This document shows positions 35,842-44,411 of a DNA stretch of 64,000 nt, in pieces (the first letter of the stretch is position 1; every line of letters starts with the position of its first letter). Position numbers and translations under genes: made by a program. The notes under the pieces are model-generated. The model searched no databases. It saw only the letters and a program-made list of their open reading frames with translations, and was not told the DNA's origin. Origin of the DNA: Enterococcus_K sp051713825 (GTDB taxonomy: Bacteria; Bacillota; Bacilli; Lactobacillales; Enterococcaceae); contig NZ_JBIOQR010000001.1 of assembly GCF_051713825.1 (NCBI RefSeq), positions 682,001 through 746,000 on the forward strand, given 5' to 3'.

Positions 35842-36912
35842 ATGATAGAAGTTATCGACTTAAAGAAAGTATTCGATAATGGATTTGAAGCACTAAAATC
35901 AGTGAACTTTACTATTGAGAAAGGAGATCTCGTTTGTTTATTAGGTCCAAGTGGTTGCGGAAAATCAACAATCTTGAATCTAATTTCGGGACTATTAACC
36001 CCATCAGCTGGAGATATTCGTTTTGCTGGCGAGTCGGTTGTTGATACGGAGCCCAAAAATAGAAATATCGGATTTGTTTTTCAAAATTATGCACTATACC
36101 CACATATGACGGTTGAAGAAAATATTATGTTTCCTTTAACAGTCGGCGCAAAGAAAATTTCAAAAGTAGAAGCTCGAGAAATCGCCAAAGAGTACATGGC
36201 ACTAACCAATATTGAAGAATTAAAAAATAAAAAACCAGGAACGTTATCTGGAGGACAACAACAGCGTGTGGCGATTACCCGTGCGCTTGTTCAAAAACCA
36301 GAAGTTCTTTTATTAGATGAGCCATTAAGTAACTTGGATGCTCGCCTCCGTTTGAAGATTCGTGAAGAAATTCGGCGTTTAGTTAAAGAAGTTGGTATCA
36401 CGACCATCTTTGTTACCCATGACCAAGAAGAGGCTTTATCAATCAGTGATAAGATTATTTTGTTAAATGAAGGAATTATTCAGCAAGACGATGATCCGCA
36501 AAATTTGTATCTGGAGCCAAACAATTTGTTTGTGGCAGAATTTATCGGTAACCCAATCATCAACATTTTACCGGTTGAAGTAAAAAATGGGGTTATGCAC
36601 TATGAATCAGTCACTATTCCAATTTCAAATTTTGATTCTTCTCGTTTTAAAGCAGAGATGCCAGATGGAAACTATCATTTGGGGATTCGTCCAGAAGATG
36701 TCTTACCAGCAGAGCCAGGTGTCTTTACCACGAATATTCCTGGGGTTGAATTAATTGGTCGTGAAAGAATTCTGAATTTCCAAGTAGGTGCAAAACGTAT
36801 GAAATCAATTGTTAGCATTGAAACAGGGATTGAAGAGGGGTCGGTAATGTCATTTGATTTTGCTTACCATAAAACCTTCATATTTAAGGAGAATGGGGAG
36901 CGAATCTACTAA
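35842..36912 (+). CDS. ABC importer ATPase (UgpC/MsmK-like)
   Basis: ATP-binding subunit of a carbohydrate- or glycerophosphodiester-type importer, 356 residues. Walker A LLGPSGCGKSTILN (about 35-43), Q-loop FVFQNYALYPHMTVEEN, signature TLSGGQQQRVAI, Walker B VLLLDEPLSNLD, H-loop FVTHDQEEA, and a C-terminal OB/TOBE regulatory domain (LGIRPEDVLP). First gene of the operon; its stop overlaps the next start by one base. GGAGGCTAACTC precedes ATG. The TOBE domain and length place it in the CUT1-type family. Confidence 0.92.
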   Translation: MIEVIDLKKVFDNGFEALKSVNFTIEKGDLVCLLGPSGCGKSTILNLISGLLTPSAGDIRFAGESVVDTEPKNRNIGFVFQNYALYPHMTVEENIMFPLTVGAKKISKVEAREIAKEYMALTNIEELKNKKPGTLSGGQQQRVAITRALVQKPEVLLLDEPLSNLDARLRLKIREEIRRLVKEVGITTIFVTHDQEEALSISDKIILLNEGIIQQDDDPQNLYLEPNNLFVAEFIGNPIINILPVEVKNGVMHYESVTIPISNFDSSRFKAEMPDGNYHLGIRPEDVLPAEPGVFTTNIPGVELIGRERILNFQVGAKRMKSIVSIETGIEEGSVMSFDFAYHKTFIFKENGERIY

Positions 36913-37796
36913 TGTTTAAAAAGAGGAAGTATAACCCAGAGAATCAACCAAAAGCCTGGTTATTTTTGTTTCCTTCATTAGCAGTGATTTTATTATTCAG
37001 CATTTATCCTTTATTCCGTTCATTTTATATGAGCTTTCAGAAGGGATCCTTAATTAATCAAAGCTATGCAGGAGTGGAAAACTATCAAAAGGTTCTGGCA
37101 GATCCAGTATTTGCGAAGGCCATGCTAAACACAGCACTTTTTGCGTTTACCGTCGTGCCAATTGCTTTACTTATCTCGTTAGCAATTGCCTGGATTATTT
37201 TTGAAAAAATTAAACACAAAGCTTTTTTTGAAACGATTTTCTTTATGCCGTATGTTACAAGTACAATTGCTATCGGGATTGTTTTTCGTTACTTTTTTAA
37301 TGGTTCTTACGGGATTGTGAACTATATACTGTCGATTTTTGGGATTCCAGCGGTCAACTGGTTGGATAATGTTGACATGAGCATGCCGACCTTGATTATT
37401 TTTGGTGTTTGGACGAGTCTAGCCTTTAATATTATTATTTTGTTGGCAGGTTTTAGAAACATTGATCCAGAACACTACAAAATTGCTAGAATGTTTGGTG
37501 CAACAGATGGCGAAATTTTCCGCAGAATTACCTTTCCACAGCTAATCCCAACGTTAACTTTTTTATTAACCGTCAATATTATTGGCGCTTTTAAAGTTTA
37601 CACGCAAGTTTACGCCTTGTTTGCCGGTCAACCAGGAATCGCCAAGAGTGCAACCACCGCCGTGTACTATATCTATGATAAATTCCATGTAGCCGGTCGA
37701 CCAGGAGTAGCGATGGCAGCGACAGTTATTCTGTTTATTGTTATTTTATTGATTACCTTTATTCAGAACAAATTAGTAAAGAGGGTGGAAAAATAA
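36912..37796 (+). CDS. ABC importer permease 1 (MalF/UgpA-like)
   Basis: 294 residues, six membrane helices starting WLFLFPSLAVILLFSIYPLFRSFYMSF. The EAA loop, which contacts the ATPase, is EHYKIARMFGATDGEIFRRITFPQLIP (about 195-221). CUT1/MalF-type without the long extra N-terminal domain of MalF. Overlaps the ATPase stop by one base and ends one base before permease 2, so expression is coupled. Confidence 0.92.
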   Translation: MFKKRKYNPENQPKAWLFLFPSLAVILLFSIYPLFRSFYMSFQKGSLINQSYAGVENYQKVLADPVFAKAMLNTALFAFTVVPIALLISLAIAWIIFEKIKHKAFFETIFFMPYVTSTIAIGIVFRYFFNGSYGIVNYILSIFGIPAVNWLDNVDMSMPTLIIFGVWTSLAFNIIILLAGFRNIDPEHYKIARMFGATDGEIFRRITFPQLIPTLTFLLTVNIIGAFKVYTQVYALFAGQPGIAKSATTAVYYIYDKFHVAGRPGVAMAATVILFIVILLITFIQNKLVKRVEK

Positions 37797-37797
37797 G

Positions 37798-38616
37798 ATG
37801 AAAAAAGTAGTGACAGGAATTGCTTATCTATTTATTATCCTCTTAGGAATCATCACTTTATTTCCATTTATTTATATGATTTTGGCAGGGCTTATGAGTT
37901 ATAGTGAGGCAACTAGTATTCCACCAACTATGTTTCCAAAAAGCCCACAATGGTCAAATTATACTGAGGTCTTTACAAAAGCCCCGTTCTTACAATATTT
38001 TATTAACACAACGGTGGTTTCAGCAATTACGACCATTGCAACTTTAGTGACAGCTGTCTTGGCAGCTTTTGCGCTGACTAATTTACAATTCAAGTATAAG
38101 CAGCTTGTGATTGGGCTGATGATTTCTCTGTTGATGGTTCCTTATGAATCAATCATTTTTACCAATTACAATACAATTTCTAAGATGGGCTTGTTGAATA
38201 CTTATGTTGCCTTGATTATTCCGTTTCTGACGAGTATTTTTTATATTTATTATTTGCACGGGTATCTAAAAGGAATTTCACCAACCTTTTATAAAGCAGC
38301 CAAAATTGATGGTGCCTCGGATTTGGAATATATTTGGAAGATTCTTATTCCTATGTCCAAACCAGCATTGGTAACTGTCGGGATTTTGACCTTTATTTCG
38401 AGTTGGAATTCATTCTTGTGGCCGCTACTTGTGACCAATGAGAAAAAATATCGTTTGTTAAACAATGGTCTGTCAGCATTTACAACAGAAAGTGGAAGTG
38501 ATGTCCACTTACAGATGGCTGCGGCAACCTTAACTGTTTTACCAATATTAATTATTTATCTAGTCTTTAGAAAAGAAATCATTCGAGGAGTGGCGAAAAA
38601 TGGCATCAAAGGGTAA
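37798..38616 (+). CDS. ABC importer permease 2 (MalG/UgpE-like)
   Basis: 272 residues, six membrane helices; EAA loop PTFYKAAKIDGASDLEYIWKILIPMSKPAL (about 160-190) and the conserved N-terminal FPFIYMILAGLMSYSEA. Partner of permease 1. Its last 17 bases overlap the metallo-hydrolase gene, which is thereby tied to the transporter operon. Confidence 0.92.
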   Translation: MKKVVTGIAYLFIILLGIITLFPFIYMILAGLMSYSEATSIPPTMFPKSPQWSNYTEVFTKAPFLQYFINTTVVSAITTIATLVTAVLAAFALTNLQFKYKQLVIGLMISLLMVPYESIIFTNYNTISKMGLLNTYVALIIPFLTSIFYIYYLHGYLKGISPTFYKAAKIDGASDLEYIWKILIPMSKPALVTVGILTFISSWNSFLWPLLVTNEKKYRLLNNGLSAFTTESGSDVHLQMAAATLTVLPILIIYLVFRKEIIRGVAKNGIKG

Positions 38617-39892
38617 AACAACGTTAACGTTTCATAGTGGAATTTTAACGATTGGTGGAACAGTAATTGAAGTAGCTTACGAAGATTCTCATATCTTCTT
38701 CGACTTTGGTACGGAGTTTCGACCAGAACTGAATTTAAAAGATGACAATCTACAGACGCTAATTGACCATCGTTTAGTGCCAGAAATCAAGGATTTATAT
38801 GATCCTCGCCTAGGGTATGTCTACCAAGGTGAGAATCAAAAAGAATATGCGAACACAGCTGTATTCTTGTCTCATGTTCATTTGGATCATTCGCGTATGG
38901 TGAATTACTTAGATCCAAACATTCCTATGTATACTTTAAAAGAATCAAAAGCAATCTTAAATCTTTTGAATCGTGAAGGAGACTTTTTGATTCCTTCTCC
39001 TTTTGAGGAAAAGAACTTTACGCGTGAGTTGATTGCTTGTGAAGCCAACGAAGTAGTGACGGTTGGAGATATTTCTGTGGAGTTAGTTCCTGTCGACCAT
39101 GATGCATATGGCGCTTGCGCGTTATTAATTCAAACCCCGGATCGTTTTATTACGTATACTGGTGATTTGCGTCTACATGGGTATGATCGCGGCCAGACTG
39201 TTCAATTGTGTGAAAAAGCGAAATACACAGATGCCTTAATTATGGAAGGGGTTAGCATCAGTTTCCCTGAGCGTGAGGAAGATCCAAAAGAGATTAAGGT
39301 TATCAGCGAAGAAGATTTAATCCAACAGCTAATCAAAGTTGTGAATGAGAATCCAGACCGTCAAGTAACCTTCAATGGCTACCCTGCCAATGTGAAACGA
39401 TTTGAAAAAATTGTTGAGTTGGCGCCTAGAACAGTTGTGTTAGAAGCTTCAATGGCTGCTTTGTTAAAAGAGGTTACTGGGCGATCTGCACATTACTACT
39501 ATCTTAATGATAGTCCAATTATTCCGGAGTTAGATTCTTCATTGGAGATTTCCTATGAAGGTTTAATTACTGACAACCATCAATACTTGTGGCAGGTGGT
39601 TGATCGTTTTACCAATTTACAAGGAGGTGGCGTTTATATTCATAGCGATGCAGCACCATTGGGGGACTTTGATCCTCAATATGCAGTATTTTTGGAAATG
39701 TTAGACAAGCAAAAGGTAGAGTTTGTTCGTTTAGCATGTTCAGGACATGCATTTCCAGAAGATTTAGCACAGATTATTGCATGGATTGAGCCAAAGTTAC
39801 TGATTCCAATCCATACGTTGAAGCCAGAAAAACTGAAAAATCCGTATGGAGATAGGTACTTGCCTACCAGAGGCGAAAAAATTGTTCTTTAA
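38600..39892 (+). CDS. Metallo-beta-lactamase fold hydrolase, beta-CASP/RNase J-like
   Basis: 430 residues. Metal motifs of the MBL fold: VFLSHVHLDHSRMVNYL (HxHxDH, about residue 92-97), LVPVDHDAYGACALLI (His), YTGDLRLHG (Asp). The second half resembles the RNase J/CPSF nuclease arrangement: IMEGVSISF, TFNGYPANVKRFEKIV, VYIHSDAAPLGDFDP, and a late His in IPIHTLKPEKL. It lacks the long C-terminal domain of RNase J. Sitting between permease 2 and the binding protein, it is more likely a small-molecule phosphodiesterase or sugar-phosphate hydrolase for the imported compound than an RNA enzyme, but this is inference. No signal peptide. Confidence 0.75.
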   Translation: MASKGKTTLTFHSGILTIGGTVIEVAYEDSHIFFDFGTEFRPELNLKDDNLQTLIDHRLVPEIKDLYDPRLGYVYQGENQKEYANTAVFLSHVHLDHSRMVNYLDPNIPMYTLKESKAILNLLNREGDFLIPSPFEEKNFTRELIACEANEVVTVGDISVELVPVDHDAYGACALLIQTPDRFITYTGDLRLHGYDRGQTVQLCEKAKYTDALIMEGVSISFPEREEDPKEIKVISEEDLIQQLIKVVNENPDRQVTFNGYPANVKRFEKIVELAPRTVVLEASMAALLKEVTGRSAHYYYLNDSPIIPELDSSLEISYEGLITDNHQYLWQVVDRFTNLQGGGVYIHSDAAPLGDFDPQYAVFLEMLDKQKVEFVRLACSGHAFPEDLAQIIAWIEPKLLIPIHTLKPEKLKNPYGDRYLPTRGEKIVL

Positions 39893-39920
39893 AAATGAAA
39901 TTACAGGGAGACTAGAAAAA

Positions 39921-41207
39921 ATGAAATTGACTAAACTATCAACTGCCGTATTAGCGGCCGCAACTATTTTTGTTCTAGGGGCGTGTGGAAACAGTAATGA
40001 TAAAGGGACAACAAAAGATGACGGGAAAATCGTTACAGAAGTAAAAGACGATACGACAATCACTTTCTGGCATGCTATGAATGGCGCTCAAGAAGAAGAG
40101 TTGACCAAAGTTGCAAAAGACTTTATGAAAGAAAATCCAAAAATTAAAGTAGAATTGCAAAACCAATCTTCTTATCCAGATTTACAAGCAAAGATTAATT
40201 CAACATTACCTTCACCAAAAGATTTACCAACAATCACTCAAGCTTATCCTGGCTGGTTATGGAATGCTTCTCAAGATGATATGTTAGTAGACTTGAAACC
40301 TTATATGGATGACAAAACGATTGGTATGGACAAAGAAAATCCAATCAAGCCCGCTTTACTTGAAGGGGCTCAAATTGATGGCGTTCAATATGGGGTGCCG
40401 TTTAACAAATCAACTGAAATGTTATTCTATAACAAAGATATGTTAGATAAATATGGGGTAAAAGTTCCAACAACAATGGAAGAATTAAAAGAAGCCTCTA
40501 AAACAATTTACGAAAAATCAGGCAAAAAAGTCGTTGGAGTTGGGTTTGATTCACTAAATAACTACTATGTTATTGGGATGAAAAACAAAGGCGAAGAATT
40601 TGGTAAAGATACAAAAATTACTAGCGATGCGTCAAAAGAAATCATCAATTACTATGCTGAAGGCGTGAAAGATGGTTACTTCCGTATTGCAGGCTCTGAC
40701 AAATATTTATCTGGCCCATTTGCCAATGAACAAGTGGCTATGTTTATCGGAAGTATTGCAGGAGAAAGCTTTGTTGCAAAAGATACTGAAGGTAAATTTG
40801 TTTATGATGTGGCTCCTCGCCCTGAAAAAATTAACTTACAACAAGGAACAGACGTGTATATGTTCAGTAATGCCTCTAACGAAGAACGTACAGCGGCTTA
40901 TCTATTCATGAAATATTTGGTTTCACCAGAAGTTCAATTAGACTGGGCAATCACAACAGGTTACATGCCGATTCTAGATTCAGTTATTTCTAGTGACGAT
41001 TATCAAAAGGCAGAAAATACAAAAATCCCGGCTCATTTAGCAGCTACTACAGAAGACTTATTTACAGTTCCAGTTGCTGAAAATAGTGATGCTGCGTACA
41101 ATGAAGTTCGTGCGATTATGGAAAATGTCTTATCAAATACTGGTAAAAACACAGACAAAATTATTGAAGATTCTCAAGCACAATTGGAAGATGCTTGGAA
41201 TCAGTAA
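39921..41207 (+). CDS. Solute-binding lipoprotein of the ABC importer
   Basis: 428 residues. Lipoprotein signal KLSTAVLAAATIFVLGACGNSND with lipobox LGAC (Cys about 23); mature part is a cluster B/SBP_bac_1 protein (TITFWHAMNGAQEEELTKVAKDFMKENPKIKVELQNQSSYPDLQAKI; VPFNKSTEMLFYNKDML). The FWHAM..G...EL start is common in glycerol-3-phosphate binding UgpB-like proteins, in line with a phosphorylated substrate. Start is the ATG after AGGGAGACTAGAAAAA; an upstream in-frame ATG at 39846 lies inside the hydrolase gene. Confidence 0.9.
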   Translation: MKLTKLSTAVLAAATIFVLGACGNSNDKGTTKDDGKIVTEVKDDTTITFWHAMNGAQEEELTKVAKDFMKENPKIKVELQNQSSYPDLQAKINSTLPSPKDLPTITQAYPGWLWNASQDDMLVDLKPYMDDKTIGMDKENPIKPALLEGAQIDGVQYGVPFNKSTEMLFYNKDMLDKYGVKVPTTMEELKEASKTIYEKSGKKVVGVGFDSLNNYYVIGMKNKGEEFGKDTKITSDASKEIINYYAEGVKDGYFRIAGSDKYLSGPFANEQVAMFIGSIAGESFVAKDTEGKFVYDVAPRPEKINLQQGTDVYMFSNASNEERTAAYLFMKYLVSPEVQLDWAITTGYMPILDSVISSDDYQKAENTKIPAHLAATTEDLFTVPVAENSDAAYNEVRAIMENVLSNTGKNTDKIIEDSQAQLEDAWNQ

Positions 41208-41275
41208 GAATTTATTAGGGACGGTTCAAATGAGCACCAACAGTTAGCGATAGACAACCGCTAATCGACAATGAT

Positions 41276-41319
41276 AGTGGCAGGCAAAAGTGATTCACTT
41301 TTGTCTAGCCACTTTTTTT
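41276..41319 (+). terminator. Terminator after the binding-protein gene
   Basis: AGTGGC and GCAAAAGTGA pair with TCACTTTTGTC and GCCACT, followed by TTTTTTT. The following nucleotidase gene may be partly insulated or read through. Confidence 0.88.
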
Positions 41320-41356
41320 GTTAAGATAAAGCAGTAGAGAAATGGGAGTGAAGTAG

Positions 41357-42904
41357 ATGGAAATAAAAATTTTGGCAACCAGCGATATGCATGGGTATAT
41401 CGAACCAACAAACTATGCAGAAAAAAATAGTGACCTACCTTTTGGGACAGAAAAGATTGCTACATTAATTAAAAATATCAAAAAAAATGCTACGGGTCCG
41501 GTCATAATGATTGAAAACGGCGATTTTATTCAAGGCTCTCCCTTGAGTTATTTCCTAGCCAAAAATAAACGAGTGGGTGAACTGACACAGGTTGTTAACG
41601 CACTTGGGTATGATGTGGGTGTATTGGGCAACCATGAGTTTAACTATGGATTGTCGTATTTAAAATCAGCAATTGCGAGCTACAATCATCCAGTTCTCGC
41701 CGCGAATATCATAAATAAAGAAGGGCAACCAGCCTTTGGAAAAGCTTACGATTTAATCGAAAAAGAAGGGGTGACTATTGCAATCTTAGGCTTAGTCACA
41801 CAGTATATCCCTCATTGGGAACAGCCGGCTACGGTTAAAGATTTAACATTCAAGAGTATTGTTGAAACGGCAAAGGAATATGTGCCAAAACTAAGAGAAC
41901 AAGCAGATCTTGTCGTAGTTGCTTATCATGGTGGATTTGAGCGTGATTTAGTGACGGGTGAACCGACAGAACTATTGACAGGTGAAAATGAGGGGTATCA
42001 ACTTCTTCAAGAGGTATCTGGAATTGATGCACTTGTTACTGGGCATCAACATCGTGAAATTGCAACACATGTTCAGGGCGTACCAGTGGTTCAACCGGGC
42101 TATAGGGGAAGTCATTTAGGAGAAATTACCTTAGAGATTGAGCAAACGCAAGAAGGATTTAAAGTCAATGAAAGTAAGGCGGCAATTCTTTCAGTAGAGT
42201 CGGTTCAAGTAGATGAAGAAATCAAAAAGTTAATTGCGCCGGCTGGAGAAGAAGTTGAGGTTTGGTTGGATCAGCCTGTTGGGAAAGTCGAAGGCGATAT
42301 GCATATCACTGACCCTATGGTAGCGAGAATCCACGAACATCCTTATATCGAGTTTATTAATCGCGTACAGATGGCAGCTAGTGGGGCCAAAATATCTGGA
42401 ACATCCTTGTTTAATAATGAAGGAAAAGGTTTTGGTTCTGTGATCACAATGAGGGATGTGATTACCAATTATATTTATCCGAATACACTGGCTGTCTTAA
42501 AAGTGACAGGCGCAGATTTGCGTGCAGCACTTGAACAAACGGCAAACTATTTAATTTTGGATGAAGGAAAGGTTGTTTTTAACCCTGAATTTATTATGCC
42601 GAAACCACAGTACTACAACTACGATATGTATGAAGGAATTAACTATACAATTGATATGAGAAACCCTGCTTTTAGCCGTATCACTAAGCTAGAGTTTGAA
42701 GGAAAACCCGTGGAGGCGACGGATGAATTGGAAATGGTTATCAATCAATATCGTGCAGTCGGTGGTGGAAACTATGAGATGTTTGAAGCAGGCAAAATTA
42801 TCCGTGAAATCCAAATTGATATGACGGAACTGATCGCCAATTATTTGAAAGAGCATCCGGTAATTCAAGCCACAACCAATCAAAATTTTACTGTGCTAAG
42901 ATAA
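41357..42904 (+). CDS. Bifunctional metallophosphatase / 5'-nucleotidase family protein
   Basis: 515 residues. N-terminal calcineurin-like phosphoesterase: ILATSDMHGYIEP (DxH), IENGDFIQGSPLS (GD), GVLGNHEFNYG (GNHE), VVAYHGGFE and VTGHQHREI (GHxH); C-terminal 5'-nucleotidase domain with GTSLFNNEGKGFG, ADLRAALEQTANY and YNYDMYEGINYTIDM, as in YhcR/CpdB-type 2',3'-cyclic nucleotide phosphodiesterases/nucleotidases. There is no signal peptide or anchor, unlike most family members, so a cytosolic role is likely. With the upstream importer and MBL hydrolase it suggests uptake and dephosphorylation of an organophosphate. ATG after GGGAGTGAAGTAG. Confidence 0.88.
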   Translation: MEIKILATSDMHGYIEPTNYAEKNSDLPFGTEKIATLIKNIKKNATGPVIMIENGDFIQGSPLSYFLAKNKRVGELTQVVNALGYDVGVLGNHEFNYGLSYLKSAIASYNHPVLAANIINKEGQPAFGKAYDLIEKEGVTIAILGLVTQYIPHWEQPATVKDLTFKSIVETAKEYVPKLREQADLVVVAYHGGFERDLVTGEPTELLTGENEGYQLLQEVSGIDALVTGHQHREIATHVQGVPVVQPGYRGSHLGEITLEIEQTQEGFKVNESKAAILSVESVQVDEEIKKLIAPAGEEVEVWLDQPVGKVEGDMHITDPMVARIHEHPYIEFINRVQMAASGAKISGTSLFNNEGKGFGSVITMRDVITNYIYPNTLAVLKVTGADLRAALEQTANYLILDEGKVVFNPEFIMPKPQYYNYDMYEGINYTIDMRNPAFSRITKLEFEGKPVEATDELEMVINQYRAVGGGNYEMFEAGKIIREIQIDMTELIANYLKEHPVIQATTNQNFTVLR

Positions 42905-43104
42905 CTAAAAGAGTGATGAGTAGAGATAAGTTGATGTATGGGTTAACCGTTAAAAGAGTGCTGTCGAAAAGAGTAGTCTGCTAATCTAGAGCATTTTAAG
43001 TTAAATAAGCGCAGAGTAATTGGAAAAAGTGGGTTACTGTTCACGGCTAAATTAAGAAAGGAACACTCGTACATCAGATATTTTCTCAATAAAAATGAAG
43101 AATC

Positions 43105-43595
43105 GCATCCAAAATTTCTTCCACCAAAAAAGTTTATAGTCTGGCCGCAAGCAGCTTGCCAGTTCCACTTGTGTAGGCCCCTCTAGTGGAATGGTATGCG
43201 CAGGCCGATAAAAATGAAATGTTTCATTTCATCACATTTTTTTGGCATTAGCCTCTTTGAACCTTGCTCAAAATAAGGAAGGAAATGAAACATTTCCTTT
43301 CATTGACGCGCCGAGTACCATTCTACTACTATGATACTTGGTAAGTAGAACTGGCAACCGGCTGTACATACTTGGAAAACAGCCGGTAATTCACCATCTG
43401 CCTCTTGAGACTACAGAACTTTTTGGTTCCAGAAATTTCTACTGCTAGATCTCGAACATTTTCAAGAAGAGGCCAACTGGAAGGAGAATTTCTATTCCTA
43501 ATTTCGTATGGAAATTCGTTTCAAAAGTTCTCCATAGATTGAAATCCGTGGGGAAAAACTAGTCATTTAAGTAAGAAAGGAGGCTGCCTCCGATT
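43105..43595. ncRNA. Candidate large structured non-coding RNA
   Basis: No coding frame, but many strong helices. Local perfect hairpins: GCAAG/CTTGC (43147-43159), TTCCACT/AGTGGAA (43163-43191), AAATGAAA/TTTCATTT (43212-43229), AAGGAAATG/CATTTCCTT (43279-43299), TTCTACT/AGTAGAA (43321-43350), CCGGCTGT/ACAGCCGG (43358-43386), GGAGG/CCTCC (43579-43591). Long-range: 43157-43169 with 43344-43357 (one mismatch), 43185-43196 with 43316-43327 (one G-U), GCCTCTT/AAGAGGC (43400-43406 with 43467-43473), GGAGAA/TTCTCC (43483 with 43528). Strand is unknown. Size and ornateness recall ROOL/GOLLD RNAs of Lactobacillales elements, but identity is not shown. 42905-43104 holds nothing I recognise. Confidence 0.5.
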
Positions 43596-44290
43596 TTATG
43601 GCACGTAAGATTTGGCATAGTGCTGTGCGCATCCGAAAAAAATCTGGAAAGCATTCAACCAGACGAGTTTCTTGCGTTGTTATCTTAAGAAAACTTAGTG
43701 ATGCGCGACCACAAAAAAGTCCATTTTAATCGCTTGTTCAGCTATCAGAATATTGAATGTAACGTTCACTTACTAAGGGATTTATAGAAATGTTCAGATA
43801 ACACGCATCCTTGGTCTGAGAAATTGAAACAGTTGATTACGCAACAAAATGTGGCACACACACAGTTGATTAAACAAGGAGAAAGCTCATTTCTTACGTT
43901 TAAGGAGAGCCAACTTTTGCATCACTCGATGAAGTTGTTTTGAAGAAGATTGATGGAAATAAGATGGAGGATAATCACTACTAATTTTTTACTGAGCGCA
44001 GTTAAAACAATAGTTCGACTGCCGTTCGTACTAGTTTTCATGGGTGCTCAATGTCGACTCGCCGTTTTCTAATATCTAAGCGAGCGAAGTTTACGCAGCG
44101 TGAAATCAAAAATGAAAGTGGCAGGACAGTTCCAGACCATGGAATCTGTGCGCAAGTCCACAATCCATAGCTATTTATAATCCTATTATCGACAGAGGGA
44201 CCATAGTAGTGAGGCACTCGACCGTGTGGTGGAAGGAATTCTGGCTGCGAGAACTCATTTTTAGTAGTAAAGGCTTAGATATAGGCGTGT
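43596..44290 (+). pseudogene. Decayed coding remnants downstream of the structured region
   Basis: Short broken frames with protein-like composition: SEKLKQLITQQNVAHTQLIK ... FLTFKESQLLHHSMKLF ending at about 43940, and, split by a frameshift and a stop, AKFTQREIKNESG / FQTMESVRKSTIHSYL / SEALDRVVEGILAARTHF at about 44085-44275. The SVRKSTIHSYL piece looks like a helix-turn-helix of the SpoIIID-like type, a weak resemblance. No ribosome binding sites. The region is either relic of an inserted element or part of the non-coding locus to its left. Confidence 0.3.
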
Positions 44291-44411
44291 TATTTTTTAA
44301 TTGAGCTGTAAAGAGTTAAAGAACCTTAGATTTTTTCTACTTTTTCTTTTTTTCTCTTGCCTATTCTATAGGTAATTAGGTATGCTTAGGTGAAAGAAAT
44401 TGAGGTGGCTT

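Noticed and set aside
43200..43310. Repeated GAAATGTTTC / GAAACATTTC elements considered as a CRISPR or recombination array
   Set aside because: Two inverted hairpins of different sequence with no spacers or regular period; better explained as RNA helices.
43600..43730. 42-codon frame starting MARKIWHSAVRIRKKSG
   Set aside because: AAGGAGG is about 20 nt away, inside a GGAGG/CCTCC hairpin, and the frame sits in a decayed region; too weak to call a gene.
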